Shown: piece after piece, positions 9,937-19,420 of the stretch
How positions within the stretch are numbered: position 1 is the first letter of the stretch
Layout of the letters: every line of letters starts with the position of its first letter
Origin: Methylovirgula sp. HY1
GTDB taxonomy: Bacteria > Pseudomonadota > Alphaproteobacteria > Rhizobiales > Beijerinckiaceae
Length of the DNA: 64,000 bases
Assembly (NCBI RefSeq): GCF_019343105.1
Contig: NZ_CP073764.1
Location: 558,001 to 622,000, forward strand
Direction of reading: 5' to 3'
The notes under the pieces: generated by a model
Told to the model about the DNA's origin: nothing
The model's input: only the letters and a program-made list of their open reading frames with translations
Database searches by the model: none
Position numbers and translations under genes: made by a program

Positions 9937-10812
9937 TCAGGCCCGCCCTTGCGTTCCGAGCAATCCATGCGGCCGAAGCATGAGGACAAGCGTCATCACC
10001 GCAAACAGCATCACTTGCGAATAGCTGGGATTGATCATCGAGGTCAGGCTCAGGATTTCTCCGGCGATCAGGCCGCCGAGGATCGCTCCGGGGAAGGAAC
10101 CGACGCCGCCGATCACGACGACGACGAAAGCCTCGACCAGGACCGATTCACCTATGTCGGGCGTGATGGGGGCAATGGGCACATTGACGATCCCGGCAAA
10201 CCCGGCCGCCATGGCGCCTATGCCGAAAACGATCATGAAGACCCGCATGACATTGATACCGAGCGAGTCGACCATGATCGAATCTTCGATGCCGGCGCGC
10301 ACGATCATTCCGAGACGCGTTCGATAAAGGACCAGGTAAAGGGCGAGCAAGGCGACGGCGATGATGCCGACGACCGCGAGCCGATAGGTCGGATAAATCA
10401 TGAAGCCGAGCGATATGATTCCCTTGGCCCATGACGGTGGCGGCATGGATTGGGAGAGGCTGCCGAAGAAAAACCGGACGATCTCGACGTAGACGATGCC
10501 CAATCCGAAGGTGACGAGAATCTGATCTTCGTCGGGACGGCTATAGAAATGCCGGATGATCAGCCGTTCCATGCCTATGCCGAGAACCAGCACGAAGATC
10601 GATCCCGCCGCGAGGGCGGCGAAAAACGATCCCGTATATTGATAGGCGACCACGCCGGCATAGCCGCCGAGCATGAACATGGCGCCATGCGCGAGATTGA
10701 GCACACCCAATGTGCCGTAAATGATCGTCAGACCCGAGCTGATCAGGGCCAAGAGAGCCCCGATGACCAGCCCATTGAAGGTCTGCGACAGAAAATTCGC
10801 CCAACTGAACAC
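9937..10812 (-). CDS. livH: Liv-type ABC transporter permease, LivH-like
   Basis: An integral membrane permease with the family segments TFNGLVIGALLALISSGL, GVLNLAHGAMFMLGGY and VVVIGGVGSFPGAILGG. GTG at 10812 is preferred: GAGGT lies about 5 bases upstream and it puts the usual N-terminus in place. The open frame continues to an ATG at 10881, but that would overlap the binding-protein gene and add an atypical leader. It is followed 2 bases later by the livMG fusion. Confidence 0.88.
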   Translation of the reverse strand: MFSWANFLSQTFNGLVIGALLALISSGLTIIYGTLGVLNLAHGAMFMLGGYAGVVAYQYTGSFFAALAAGSIFVLVLGIGMERLIIRHFYSRPDEDQILVTFGLGIVYVEIVRFFFGSLSQSMPPPSWAKGIISLGFMIYPTYRLAVVGIIAVALLALYLVLYRTRLGMIVRAGIEDSIMVDSLGINVMRVFMIVFGIGAMAAGFAGIVNVPIAPITPDIGESVLVEAFVVVVIGGVGSFPGAILGGLIAGEILSLTSMINPSYSQVMLFAVMTLVLMLRPHGLLGTQGRA

Positions 10813-10846
10813 AATCAACCTCGCGCACGACCGGCAATAGGCAAGT

Positions 10847-12199
10847 TTAGGTATAGCTGCCCATCTTGCACCCGAAGGCATCGGGCGCCTGCATCAAGCC
10901 TTTGCCAGGCACGATTTCGACGATTTCGTAGAAATCATCCGGGTTCTTCATCGCCGAGGGCTTCTTGCCGCGCTGCACGATGACCGGACGCACCAGCTGA
11001 TGGTCCGCGGCGCGGAAATAAACTTCGCCGACCATGGATTGAAGTTTCGCGCCGGCTTCATAAGCCTTGACGACATCCGGCGGATAGAAAGTGCCGGCGC
11101 GCTCGATCGCATCGGCCCACATCGCCACTTGCATATAGGCGGTCTCGGCGCCCCATTCCGGATAATATCCATATTTGGCTCGGAACGCCGTGTTGAACAT
11201 TTTGGCGAGAGGATATGTGTCCTCGAGCGTCCACCAATAATCGGTGGCGGCCAAGACGCCCTGCATCGTTTCGGCGCCGACCTCCTGGGCGAGGAACGGC
11301 GTATTATAGGGAACCATCAAAGTCATCTTGTCGAGAATGCCGAATTGCTTGGCCTGCTTGGTCGACAATACGGCGTCACGGCCGAAATTGATGTTGACGA
11401 CGACATCGGCGCCGCTGTTGGCGACATTCAACAAATATGAGCTGAAATCGGTCGTGCCGAGCGGCGAAACCTGATCGGTTGCCGTCGTCCAGCCGCCCTT
11501 CTTGAGATAGTCCTCCATCGATTTCTGAACCGTGTGACCATAGGTATAGTCGGGCGTCAGATAGGCGACTTTTTTGCCATTGCCGAGCGCCTTGATCAGC
11601 ACCGGCGCCGTCGCGGCCGCCGCCGTCTGGCCATAGAAACATTCGCGGAAAGAGTAGCGGACGCAGTCTTTTCCGGTCGTGTCGTTCGAACCGGAAATGC
11701 CGGGCAAATAAATGACCTTCTCGCGGTCGGCGACTTTATTGTTGGCGACGGCTTCGGCGCTCGAGACGCAGCCCGTCACCATGATGGCTTTATTGTTGCT
11801 GACGAATTTTTCGAAGTTCTGCACGGCAATATTCGGCTTGGCGGCGCTGTCGGCGATCCCATAGGTCACCGTCTTGCCGAGAACGCCTTTTTTGATATGG
11901 GGCGAAATCTTATGCATGAGTTCGTCGCCGGCATTCAGATGCGCGATCGCGAGCTCATAACCTTTGATGAGATCCTCGCCCTGCGCCGCATAAGTTCCGG
12001 TCCGTGGCACCGTGATGCCGACGAAGACCGAGGGACCAGACGAACCTTCTGGATAGGTGCCGAGCGCCGGATGATTGGCGGCGAGCGCCGGCATGATGAG
12101 GCCGGTCGGCAACGCGACGCCGCCGACAAGGCCTGCGCCGGCAAGCAGCACTTTACGCCGCGATACGGGCGCAGCGAGATCTTTTCCGATTTTGGTCAT
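10847..12199 (-). CDS. Periplasmic substrate-binding protein, LivK-like
   Basis: A 450-residue type I periplasmic binding protein and first gene of the operon. The N-terminus has a twin-arginine-like motif (SRRKVLLAG) and a hydrophobic stretch ending PALAANH, so export may use Tat. Conserved features include GITVPRTGTYAAQGED, VAYLTPDYTYGHT and PLGTTDFSSYL. The ligand cannot be read from the sequence; the family binds branched-chain amino acids, amides, urea or aromatic acids. It resembles the other binding protein in this window (33844-35106), especially around PDYTYGHT and PLGTTDFSSYL. Confidence 0.88.
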   Translation of the reverse strand: MTKIGKDLAAPVSRRKVLLAGAGLVGGVALPTGLIMPALAANHPALGTYPEGSSGPSVFVGITVPRTGTYAAQGEDLIKGYELAIAHLNAGDELMHKISPHIKKGVLGKTVTYGIADSAAKPNIAVQNFEKFVSNNKAIMVTGCVSSAEAVANNKVADREKVIYLPGISGSNDTTGKDCVRYSFRECFYGQTAAAATAPVLIKALGNGKKVAYLTPDYTYGHTVQKSMEDYLKKGGWTTATDQVSPLGTTDFSSYLLNVANSGADVVVNINFGRDAVLSTKQAKQFGILDKMTLMVPYNTPFLAQEVGAETMQGVLAATDYWWTLEDTYPLAKMFNTAFRAKYGYYPEWGAETAYMQVAMWADAIERAGTFYPPDVVKAYEAGAKLQSMVGEVYFRAADHQLVRPVIVQRGKKPSAMKNPDDFYEIVEIVPGKGLMQAPDAFGCKMGSYT

Positions 12200-12307
12200 G
12201 GATCGTCCTCCCAGTCATATTCTTATGTCGGTTGTTTATTTTGGTCATAGTGCCGGTTTATCCCAGCAATTCGCTTGTCGTTGAAACCAATCCCAGATTG
12301 GGCTTGG

Positions 12308-12391
12308 GCATGTTCCAGAAACCTGCTCCAGCCTATTGATTTTGAGCGTTTTCTTCTCGACCCGATACGTCCATCCGGTCGAGAAACGCTC
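12308..12391. repeat. Palindromic repeat, GAGCGTTTTC type
   Basis: GCATGTTCC and CTGCTCCAG precede GAGCGTTTTCTTCTCGACC (from 12344), which pairs imperfectly with GGTCGAGAAACGCTC (to 12391). It lies upstream of the Liv operon and downstream of rlmB. The remainder of 12200-12493 has no gene. Confidence 0.65.
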
Positions 12392-12493
12392 TACGGCTTG
12401 CGTTTGCCGGTTTGGCCTTTGCAATATTAGCCTGAGAGTCCTAGGCGCGTCGATGCGCCGGCTCTGAAACTTTCGTCTAAGGCGTGCTGGATT

Positions 12494-13381
12494 TCAGGCA
12501 AGATCCAGCTTGAAATGCACGAGAGTGAGGGCAATCGCGCAGGCGTTCGAAACATTGAGGCTCTTGATCGCGCCCGGCAAATCCAGACGGGCGAGGTGAT
12601 CGCAATTTTCCCGTGTGAGCCGGCGCAGGCCTTTGCCTTCGGCGCCGAGAACGAGCGCGATCGGGCGGAGCGAGGCGAGCGTCTGGAGCTGTTGCGGCGC
12701 GTCGGAATCAAGACCGATCCGTTGATAGCCCAGATCGCCCAGCTCCTCCAAAGCGCGGGCGAGATTCACCACTTCGATCACCGGCACATGTTCGAGGGCG
12801 CCCGAGGCGGCCTTGGCCAGCACGCCCGAGAGTTCCGGTGCATGGCGCTCGGTCGTGACGACCGCATCGACGCCATAGGCCGCCGCCGAACGCAAGATCG
12901 CGCCGACGTTATGCGGATCGGTAATTTGATCGAGCACCAGGACCACGCCGCATCTGGAGGTGATTTCATCGAGCTGCGGCACCGGCAATGGCCGCGCTTC
13001 GAGCAGAAGTCCTTGATGCACGGATTCGGAGCCGAGACGCCGAGTCAGCTCTTCCGTTTCGACGAGATGCAGCGGCACCCCGGCCGCCGCTATCTCGTCC
13101 TTCAGCCGCTCGGCCGCCGGTTCCGTAGCAAAGAGATCTAACAGTTTCCGGTGTTTGCTCCGCAATGCCTCAGACACGGGATGAAAGCCATAGAGCACGA
13201 CGAGATCCGTCCCAGGACGCCGAAAGCGCGGCGAAGTCTGGTCCGGTTTGGCTGCTCGCTTCGGGATGGGCGGCTTTGTTTTGCCGAAGTTGCGGCCAGC
13301 GCTCGGGTTTGGAGCTGCCGGCTGTGGCTTGTCGCCATGACCGTCGCGGCCGCGCGAGTCGCGGTGCTTGCGCGGCGTCAT
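12494..13381 (-). CDS. rlmB: 23S rRNA 2'-O-ribose methyltransferase RlmB (SpoU family)
   Basis: A SPOUT-fold methyltransferase that in E. coli methylates G2251 of 23S rRNA. A basic, low-complexity N-terminus (about 60 residues) precedes the substrate-binding domain (LYGFHPVSEAL) and the catalytic domain with motif 1 (LDQITDPHNVGAILRSAAA), motif 2 (LVLGAEGKGLRRL) and motif 3 (LPGAIKSLNVSNACAI). ATG 13381 overlaps the stop of the upstream gene as ATGA, so this start is chosen over 13435. The fold and motifs are clear; the exact rRNA site is by family. Confidence 0.9.
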   Translation of the reverse strand: MTPRKHRDSRGRDGHGDKPQPAAPNPSAGRNFGKTKPPIPKRAAKPDQTSPRFRRPGTDLVVLYGFHPVSEALRSKHRKLLDLFATEPAAERLKDEIAAAGVPLHLVETEELTRRLGSESVHQGLLLEARPLPVPQLDEITSRCGVVLVLDQITDPHNVGAILRSAAAYGVDAVVTTERHAPELSGVLAKAASGALEHVPVIEVVNLARALEELGDLGYQRIGLDSDAPQQLQTLASLRPIALVLGAEGKGLRRLTRENCDHLARLDLPGAIKSLNVSNACAIALTLVHFKLDLA

Positions 13382-14268
13382 GCGCGGCGTTCCGAACGGC
13401 CGAGCGCATCGATGACGCGCGCCGCGGCCGCGCAATAGGCGTCGTGACGTTCCCGCGCGGCGACAACAGGGGAGGGCCTATGATCATTGGGCGGCCGTGT
13501 CCGCCCATAGACGGCGCCGTCGCGCAGCCTGTGGCTGGCGATAATGTTCAACAGGCTGCGCCGCAGACCCTTGCCGCCGAAGGTTCTGGTGGCAATGGAT
13601 TTCGCCGCGGGATTTTCAATTACGTCCGGCGCCGCGTGCAGGGTCGTCTCGCTGAACCTGATAATGGCGCCGCCCGGCGCCGCGACAACGCCTTGGTCGC
13701 GGAAGCGCTGTTCGAAAGCTTCCGGCGAAGCTGCGGGGCGGGCCCGGCCAATGCGTTGGCCCATGACCGAAGGCGCATAGAATTCCGTGCCGAGATGCTG
13801 CGCCGCGCTGGTCCCGCCGTCATCGAAGGCGGTCACCACATAGATGATCATTTTGCCTTCCGAGGCATGCCGATGAATACGATCAAAAAGCAGCTGCTCG
13901 CCCGGCGCGTAGCTACGGCGGAAGAATTGAAGGCTGATTTCGCATTGGTCGGCGACGGTCATGCCCGCATGGGCATAGAGATCGTCGATGATCAGCGCCG
14001 TGGTCGGCAGCAGATGCGCCAGATTGCCCGGCAGGCAGATCCGACTCGTGCCTTGCGGTTTTATCTCGAAGGCGCCGACGTCATAATCTTCACCGATCGC
14101 GAAATCGGCGAAATTGGGCACATCGCCGACCCAGGCCGGCGCATCCCGGTCGAGATCGAGAAAGCTCTGTGGCGCGTGATCCGCATAAGGGTGCGGGGCG
14201 GCGGCACCATCCGCGTGCGGATAAATGATGAGCCCATCACGAGCGAGGTCCGAATAATCGATCTTCAT
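13378..14268 (-). CDS. Hypothetical protein upstream of and coupled to rlmB
   Basis: A 296-residue protein with no signal peptide or membrane spans. The family was not recognised. The middle part has alternating strands with histidines (LLFDRIHRHASEGKMIIYVV, then IIRFSETTLHAAPDV), a pattern that could fit a jelly-roll fold, but no complete iron-binding set is assigned. Its stop overlaps the rlmB start as ATGA, so the two are translated together. The C-terminus is basic and Ala-rich. Confidence 0.7.
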   Translation of the reverse strand: MKIDYSDLARDGLIIYPHADGAAAPHPYADHAPQSFLDLDRDAPAWVGDVPNFADFAIGEDYDVGAFEIKPQGTSRICLPGNLAHLLPTTALIIDDLYAHAGMTVADQCEISLQFFRRSYAPGEQLLFDRIHRHASEGKMIIYVVTAFDDGGTSAAQHLGTEFYAPSVMGQRIGRARPAASPEAFEQRFRDQGVVAAPGGAIIRFSETTLHAAPDVIENPAAKSIATRTFGGKGLRRSLLNIIASHRLRDGAVYGRTRPPNDHRPSPVVAARERHDAYCAAAARVIDALGRSERRA

Positions 14269-14489
14269 CGGGCAAATCTAGCGAGGCTCGGCGGCGGCGG
14301 CAAGAATGGCGGGGATTGGGGGTTTTCGGACAAATCCATATGAGACAAGCACATGCCGGACCAGTGCCGGAGCCGGGGGCAGCTCTTCATTTGCAGCGTG
14401 ACAGGGGGTTGACAGAGATGGGGTCGCTTTCCCATAAGCCTGCGATCGATGCGTTGGTGTGCGTAGAGAGCGCCGCTTGCGTCTTGAGA

Positions 14490-14574
14490 GGGGGAGTGTC
14501 CCGAGCGGCAAAGGGGGCGGACTGTAAATCCGCTGGCTATGCCTTCGTAGGTTCGAGTCCTACCTCCCCCACCA
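14490..14574 (+). tRNA. tRNA-Tyr (anticodon GTA)
   Basis: An 85-base gene with a long variable arm. The acceptor stem is GGGGGAG/CTCCCCC and CCA is encoded (14572-14574). The anticodon stem GCGGA/TCCGC holds the loop CTGTAAA, giving anticodon GTA. The T arm is TAGGTTCGAGTCCTA. The extended variable region is usual for bacterial tRNA-Tyr. Confidence 0.97.
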
Positions 14575-14837
14575 CTTTGATTTTCTTATATAAAGTTCCC
14601 AATATTAGCCGTGCTATCGCGCCCCGGCTCGAAAGCAGCACGTCTGTGCGAGATAACCAAGGATTCGACGGGCCCACTTTACACCGCATTTGAATGACGA
14701 AATGCTTCACATTGAACCTTCTGCGTTGCAGAAAGTTTAGGAGCAGTCTCATTCTCCGCGCGGCGATGCCACGGGCTTCCTCGATGACCTTCTGGAATGA
14801 CCGATCTCGTGCCCATGATGTATTTCCATCGGCGCTG

Positions 14838-15449
14838 ATGTCCCCGAGCGCTTTGCTGCGACTGGTTCTGCCAGGAATCCCGGACCAGCCCTGTTGGCGG
14901 AGGGCAAGTTTTGCGATTGTCGCATTGGTTGGTCTTGCAGGCGCCCTGGCCGAGCCGGCCCTAGGTCAAACCGCGACGCCGCAAACCGCGACACCCAAAG
15001 CCCAGGCGGCGAAGAAACCCGCATTGCCGGCCAAGGGAGAGACGCCGGCGACGGTGCTCGATGACAGCGATGTCGGCAGCATTCTCGGCATGCGGGTCCG
15101 CGACGAGGCCGGCGACAATATGGGGCGCATCGTCGATCTTCTCGTCGATCGAGACGGCAAGGCGCGGGCAGCGATCATCGATTTTGGCGGTTTTCTCGGT
15201 GTCGGCAGCCGTAAGGTCGCCGTCGATTGGCATGCGCTGCATTTTCCCACCAAGGGAAAGCTCGACGAGGCCATTCTTGCTCTCAGCCGCGATCAAGTGC
15301 GAACCGCACCCGAATATAAGCCGGGCGAACCGGTCGTCGTGCTTCAGGCATCATCGGCGCATCCGCCGCCGGCTCATGCGGGAACGCCGGCGAAAGCAAC
15401 GGCCGCTGGAACAGCGCCGGGCAAGCCGACTTCGGCTCCCGCGAAATAA
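14838..15449 (+). CDS. Exported PRC-barrel domain protein
   Basis: About 203 residues from ATG 14838. A long signal-like N-terminus (ASFAIVALVGLAGALAEPALGQ) is followed by an Ala/Pro/Lys-rich linker, then a PRC-barrel domain (VGSILGMRVRDEAGDNMGRI, with DLLVDRDGKARAAIIDFGG after it), and an Ala/Pro-rich tail. PRC-barrels bind RNA or protein partners; exported versions are frequent in Rhizobiales and their role is not established. Longer in-frame starts at 14694 and 14784 exist, but the hydrophobic segment would then sit far from the N-terminus. Confidence 0.75.
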   Translation: MSPSALLRLVLPGIPDQPCWRRASFAIVALVGLAGALAEPALGQTATPQTATPKAQAAKKPALPAKGETPATVLDDSDVGSILGMRVRDEAGDNMGRIVDLLVDRDGKARAAIIDFGGFLGVGSRKVAVDWHALHFPTKGKLDEAILALSRDQVRTAPEYKPGEPVVVLQASSAHPPPAHAGTPAKATAAGTAPGKPTSAPAK

Positions 15450-15524
15450 TCACGATGTCTGGTGGCGGACCGCGAAGCACGCCATGTGGAAGCGACAGTG
15501 ATTTTCGAGCGGACAGAATCGTCC

Positions 15525-15676
15525 GATGAAGAGAAAACGTTCAAAATCAATGGTGGAGCATGTTCTCATAAATGAGAACTCGGCTACGTCCGAGTTCTAA
15601 ACAGTGAGAACTCGGATACATCCGATGTAAAAAAATCGGAAAAGCCTATCAACGTTCCCGGAATCTGCTCCAGCGC
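15525..15676. repeat. Cluster of palindromic repeat modules
   Basis: It contains GAAGAGAAAACGTTC, GAGCATGTTCTC, the hairpin GAGAACTCGG...CCGAGTTC, a second GAGAACTCGGATAC copy, TCCGATGT and a CTGCTCC end. The modules match those at 17148-17287. It fills most of the gap before the MFS gene at 15732. Confidence 0.65.
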
Positions 15677-15731
15677 GGCAATGATCAATCGATGTAGTCA
15701 GAGCAAGTAGCGCCACAAGTGGAGCGGTGCA

Positions 15732-16976
15732 TTGTCAGACGATGGAGAGGCGAAAGGGGGTTCGGGTCAGCCGCACCCGTCGCCGCGCAGCCTCGCAGGT
15801 CTCGACTGGTTCACCTTCTTCGTCGCGGATGTCCAGACGGGGTTCGGCCCGTTCATCTCGGTTTATCTGACCGCGCATAAATGGACGCAGCTCGACATCG
15901 GCCTTGTGCTGAGCGTTGGCAGTTTCGCCAATCTGCTCGGTCAGGTTCCGGGCGGCGCCATCGTCGACGCGGCGCGCTCGGAGCGGTTCGCCGCCGCTTG
16001 CGCCGTCGCCGGCATAGGCGCGAGCGCGCTCGCTTTCGCGTTTTGGCCGGTGTTTCCGCTGGTCCTCGGAGCGAGCGTCCTCCATTCCGCCGCAAGCTGT
16101 GTTTTGGGACCGGCCATTGTCGCGATCAGCGTCGGTCTGGTCGGGCACAGCGAGATCGGACTGCGGCTTGGACGCAATGCGCGCTTCGCATCGCTGGGCA
16201 ATGGACTTGCAGCGGCGGCCATGGGTGGCTGCGCCTATCTTTTTTCGACACGGGCCGTGTTTCTGGTGACGGCGGTCCTGGTCATGCCGACGCTCATGGC
16301 ACTCGCCCGCATCCGCAGCGCGGAGATCGATTCCGATCGCGCGCATGGCGGCGTGCAGCAACAAGCAGAATCCGTCGGACGCAGCAATTGGCGTGTCACG
16401 TTGCGGAATCCATCGCTGCGCATTTTTGCCCTGTGCGCGGCACTGTTCAATTTCGCCAATGCCGCGATGCTGCCATTGGTCGGCAGCACCTTGACGATGC
16501 GCTCGGCGAGTTTGGCGCCGGTGCTCATCGCGGCCTGTATCGTCGTGCCGCAGGCGGTGGTGGCGGCGCTTTCGCCTTGGGTCGGGCGACGGGCCGAACA
16601 ATGGGGGCGGCGGCCATTGCTTCTCATCGGCTTTGCCGCTTTGCCGCTGCGCGGTCTCCTCTTCGCCGGTGCGCCGGCGCCCTATCTGCTCGTTGCTGTG
16701 CAATTGCTTGATGGCATTTCCGCTGCGGTTCTCGGCGTCCTGATTCCCCTCGTCATCGTCGATGTGACGCGCAACACCGGGCGGCTTAATCTTGCGCAAG
16801 GCATTGTCGGCGCGGCGATCGGCGTTGGCGCGACGCTCAGCACGGTTTTTGCCGGCTATCTCGCCGATCACAATGGCACAAGCCTCGCCTTTCTCGGTTT
16901 GGCGGCGATTGCGAGTCTTGGCTTTCTTTGCGTCGCGGCCCTCATGCCGGAAACGCGACCGAGACCTTTGATTTAG
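15732..16976 (+). CDS. MFS transporter
   Basis: A 414-residue major facilitator with about twelve hydrophobic spans. It opens with LDWFTFFVADVQTGFGPFIS and carries the loop 2-3 region GQVPGGAIVDAARSERF. The start is TTG 15732 with GGAG about 8 bases upstream; no in-frame ATG lies near. The substrate is unknown. On the opposite strand a 455-codon open frame runs through the same DNA and is a GC-driven shadow. The stop codon overlaps the end of the converging glycosyltransferase remnant. Confidence 0.82.
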   Translation: MSDDGEAKGGSGQPHPSPRSLAGLDWFTFFVADVQTGFGPFISVYLTAHKWTQLDIGLVLSVGSFANLLGQVPGGAIVDAARSERFAAACAVAGIGASALAFAFWPVFPLVLGASVLHSAASCVLGPAIVAISVGLVGHSEIGLRLGRNARFASLGNGLAAAAMGGCAYLFSTRAVFLVTAVLVMPTLMALARIRSAEIDSDRAHGGVQQQAESVGRSNWRVTLRNPSLRIFALCAALFNFANAAMLPLVGSTLTMRSASLAPVLIAACIVVPQAVVAALSPWVGRRAEQWGRRPLLLIGFAALPLRGLLFAGAPAPYLLVAVQLLDGISAAVLGVLIPLVIVDVTRNTGRLNLAQGIVGAAIGVGATLSTVFAGYLADHNGTSLAFLGLAAIASLGFLCVAALMPETRPRPLI

Positions 16977-17131
16977 GACACCAGACGTGGCCGCTTTTGC
17001 GCGCTTTGGATCATGTTGCGATAGACTTCGAAATAATCTTTCGCCATTCGCTGCGCGGTGAAGCGTTGCTCGAAGCGGGCGCGAATAAACCGCTCGCGAC
17101 AAGCGCGGTAGCCGCGCGATCGCGGCGACGG
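16973..17131 (-). pseudogene. C-terminal remnant of a GT4-type glycosyltransferase
   Basis: The last about 45 residues of the frame (CRERFIRARFEQRFTAQRMA then KDYFEVYRNMI) match the typical C-terminus of GT4 glycosyltransferases (RFTAERMARDYEALYR). Upstream the similarity ends and the frame runs into repeat DNA, so the catalytic domains are gone. The stop overlaps the MFS stop. Confidence 0.5.
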
Positions 17132-17147
17132 TGCTCGTCTCGTCTTC

Positions 17148-17287
17148 GACCGGATGGAATCACCCGGCCAAGAAGAAAAAACGCACAGAATCAAAAAAAG
17201 CTGGAGCATGTTCTCATCAATGAGACAGCGGATATATCCGATGTCTGAAAACAAAAAGTCGTCCAACTTTTTCGGAACATGCTCTAG
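17148..17287. repeat. Cluster of palindromic repeat modules
   Basis: It contains GGATGGAATCACCCGGCC, GCTGGAGCATGTTCTCAT, GCGGATATATCCGATGTC and the closing GGAACATGCTC (17275-17285), the same modules as at 15525-15676 and 7291-7363. The following 17288-17561 region holds no supported gene and should include the promoter of the ABC exporter. Confidence 0.65.
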
Positions 17288-17561
17288 ACGAGCAACCTTT
17301 GTTCCGGAAGCATAAACGCGGCGCTTTGCAATCCGTTCCGGATCGATCGGTAACACTCGTTGACATTTTGTGTTGAAACCCATCGCCAGCAAAATGTGAT
17401 TTTAGGATCACTCGTCGCGATAAAATCCATGTATCCGCCAAAAAAATTCGATCATCGAAGGGGCCGACATGCAAATACCGCAGTTCGAGGCGACGCATGG
17501 ATCCAATACATCCATAAACCGTTATTTTTAGCGGCCGCTCAGGCGGAGATTGAGAGGCTCG

Positions 17562-19352
17562 ATGGGTAACCTGTGCCGTTACGCGCAACGTCCATTCGCC
17601 TTTCTTCTCCACTACGTGAAGTCGCGACCGGTCTCGCATGCGGCGATTTTAATATGCGTACTTGGCGCGGTAGGCTTTTCCGTTGGTACGCAATATGGCG
17701 TCAAGCTCATTGTCGATTCCTTGTCGGGCGGCAAGCCCGGGCTCACAAATCCGTGGCCGGCCTTTGCCGTGATCGCGACTTTTATCGCGGCCGATAATCT
17801 CTTGTGGCGGGTCGCCGGGCTGATCGCGAGCACAGCCTTTGTGCGCGTCACGGGCGATTTGCGGCGCGATCTTTTTCAACATTTGATGGGCCACGCGCCA
17901 AGCTATTACGCGGACAGGCTCGGGGGCGTGCTGACGAGCCGTATCACGGCAACGTCCAACGCCGTCTTCACCATCGAAAATATGTTCATTTGGAATGTGC
18001 TGCCGCCTTGCGTGGCGACCTTTGCGGCGATCGGGCTCATCAGCACAGTGAACGTCAAAATGGCGGCTTTGCTCGCGGTCATAGCGATCATGATCATGAT
18101 CTTGATGTTCCGTATCGCGGCGGCCGGACGACCCTTGCACCATGATTTTGCCGCCAAGGCGGCGGCGGTCGACGGCGAAGCGACCGATGTCGTCAGCAAT
18201 ATCGTGTTGGTAAAAACCTTCAGCGGCATTGCACATGAGCTCGGCCGCTTCACCGGCACGCTCGACAATGAAATGGCGGCGCGGCGGCGCAGCCTCCTCT
18301 ACCTCGAAAAGCTGCGGCTTTTCCATGCCTGGATCACGATCGTCCTCATCTTCTGCCTGCTCGCCTGGGCCATCATTCTTTGGCAGCATGGACAGGCGAC
18401 AGCGGGTCAGGTCGTGCTGGTCTGCACCCTCGGCTTGTCGGTTCTGCAGGCGACGCGCGATCTGGCGGTGGCGCTTGTCGATGCGACACAGCACATGGCG
18501 CGGCTTTCGGAAGCGATCTCGACATTGCTCGTGCCGCACCGGCTGAACGATCATCCAGAGGCCAAACCGCTCGCGCCCGCCGGCGGCAAGATCACGTTCA
18601 AAAATGTTTCATTTCATTATCCTGGCAACGCGGCTGTTTTCGAGGACTTCAATCTCGACATAGAAGCGGGTGAACGGGTGGGACTCGTGGGGCCGTCCGG
18701 TGCCGGCAAATCGACTCTCGTCGCTCTGCTGCAGCGGCTTCATGACGTGCATGGCGGTCAAATCTTGATCGATGGGCAGGATATCTCACGCATCACACAG
18801 CAAAGTTTGCATGAGGCGATGGCTTTCGTGCCGCAGGATGTGTCGCTCTTTCATCGATCCGTCAGAGACAATATTCGCTACGCGGTGCCTGACGCCTCCG
18901 ACGACGCGGTGTGGAAGGCGATCGTTGCCGCCCATTGCGACGAGTTCGTCGCCGAGTTGCCGCTCGGTCTCGATACGATCGTCGGCGATCGCGGCTTGAA
19001 TCTTTCCGGCGGTCAGCGCCAACGTATCGCTCTGGCCCGCGCCTTTTTGAAAGATGCGCCGATCTTGCTGCTCGATGAAGCGACGTCGGCGCTCGATCAT
19101 GAATCCGAGGAGGCCATTCAGGAAGCCTCGGTTCGGCTGATGCGGGGTCGAACAGTGATTGCGATCGCGCATCGCTTGACCACTTTGTCGGACTTCGATC
19201 GGATCATCGTCTTGCGCGACGGAAAGATCGTGAAAGCCGCGCCGCCGCAAGCGCTCCTCTCGGCCGATGGCCGGTTCATCGAGACGCTGCGCCATGAAAT
19301 GCGTCGGTCGAAGACGCGGGTCGATCGGAATGAAGAACTGGCGGCGTCATAG
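17562..19352 (+). CDS. ABC exporter half-transporter (membrane domain plus ATPase)
   Basis: A 596-residue type IV exporter-like protein. The N-terminal membrane domain has six hydrophobic segments (about residues 20-320). The ATPase domain (about 345-590) has Walker A GPSGAGKST, signature LSGGQRQRIALA, Walker B ILLLDEATSALD and the H-loop IAHRL. ATG 17562 with GAGAGG 5 bases upstream is chosen over an in-frame TTG at 17550. The family includes MsbA-like and multidrug/lipid exporters that work as dimers in the inner membrane; the substrate is not evident. Confidence 0.9.
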   Translation: MGNLCRYAQRPFAFLLHYVKSRPVSHAAILICVLGAVGFSVGTQYGVKLIVDSLSGGKPGLTNPWPAFAVIATFIAADNLLWRVAGLIASTAFVRVTGDLRRDLFQHLMGHAPSYYADRLGGVLTSRITATSNAVFTIENMFIWNVLPPCVATFAAIGLISTVNVKMAALLAVIAIMIMILMFRIAAAGRPLHHDFAAKAAAVDGEATDVVSNIVLVKTFSGIAHELGRFTGTLDNEMAARRRSLLYLEKLRLFHAWITIVLIFCLLAWAIILWQHGQATAGQVVLVCTLGLSVLQATRDLAVALVDATQHMARLSEAISTLLVPHRLNDHPEAKPLAPAGGKITFKNVSFHYPGNAAVFEDFNLDIEAGERVGLVGPSGAGKSTLVALLQRLHDVHGGQILIDGQDISRITQQSLHEAMAFVPQDVSLFHRSVRDNIRYAVPDASDDAVWKAIVAAHCDEFVAELPLGLDTIVGDRGLNLSGGQRQRIALARAFLKDAPILLLDEATSALDHESEEAIQEASVRLMRGRTVIAIAHRLTTLSDFDRIIVLRDGKIVKAAPPQALLSADGRFIETLRHEMRRSKTRVDRNEELAAS

Positions 19353-19420
19353 GATGAAATGGCGTCCCACCTGGGCCGCCAACTCCAGCCATTATTTAGT
19401 GTCCTTGTTCAGTGCTTTAT

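Noticed and set aside
15735-17102. 455-codon open frame on the minus strand
   Set aside because: It is antisense to the MFS gene, is rich in Arg/Ala/Glu with no domain, and reflects GC-biased third positions.
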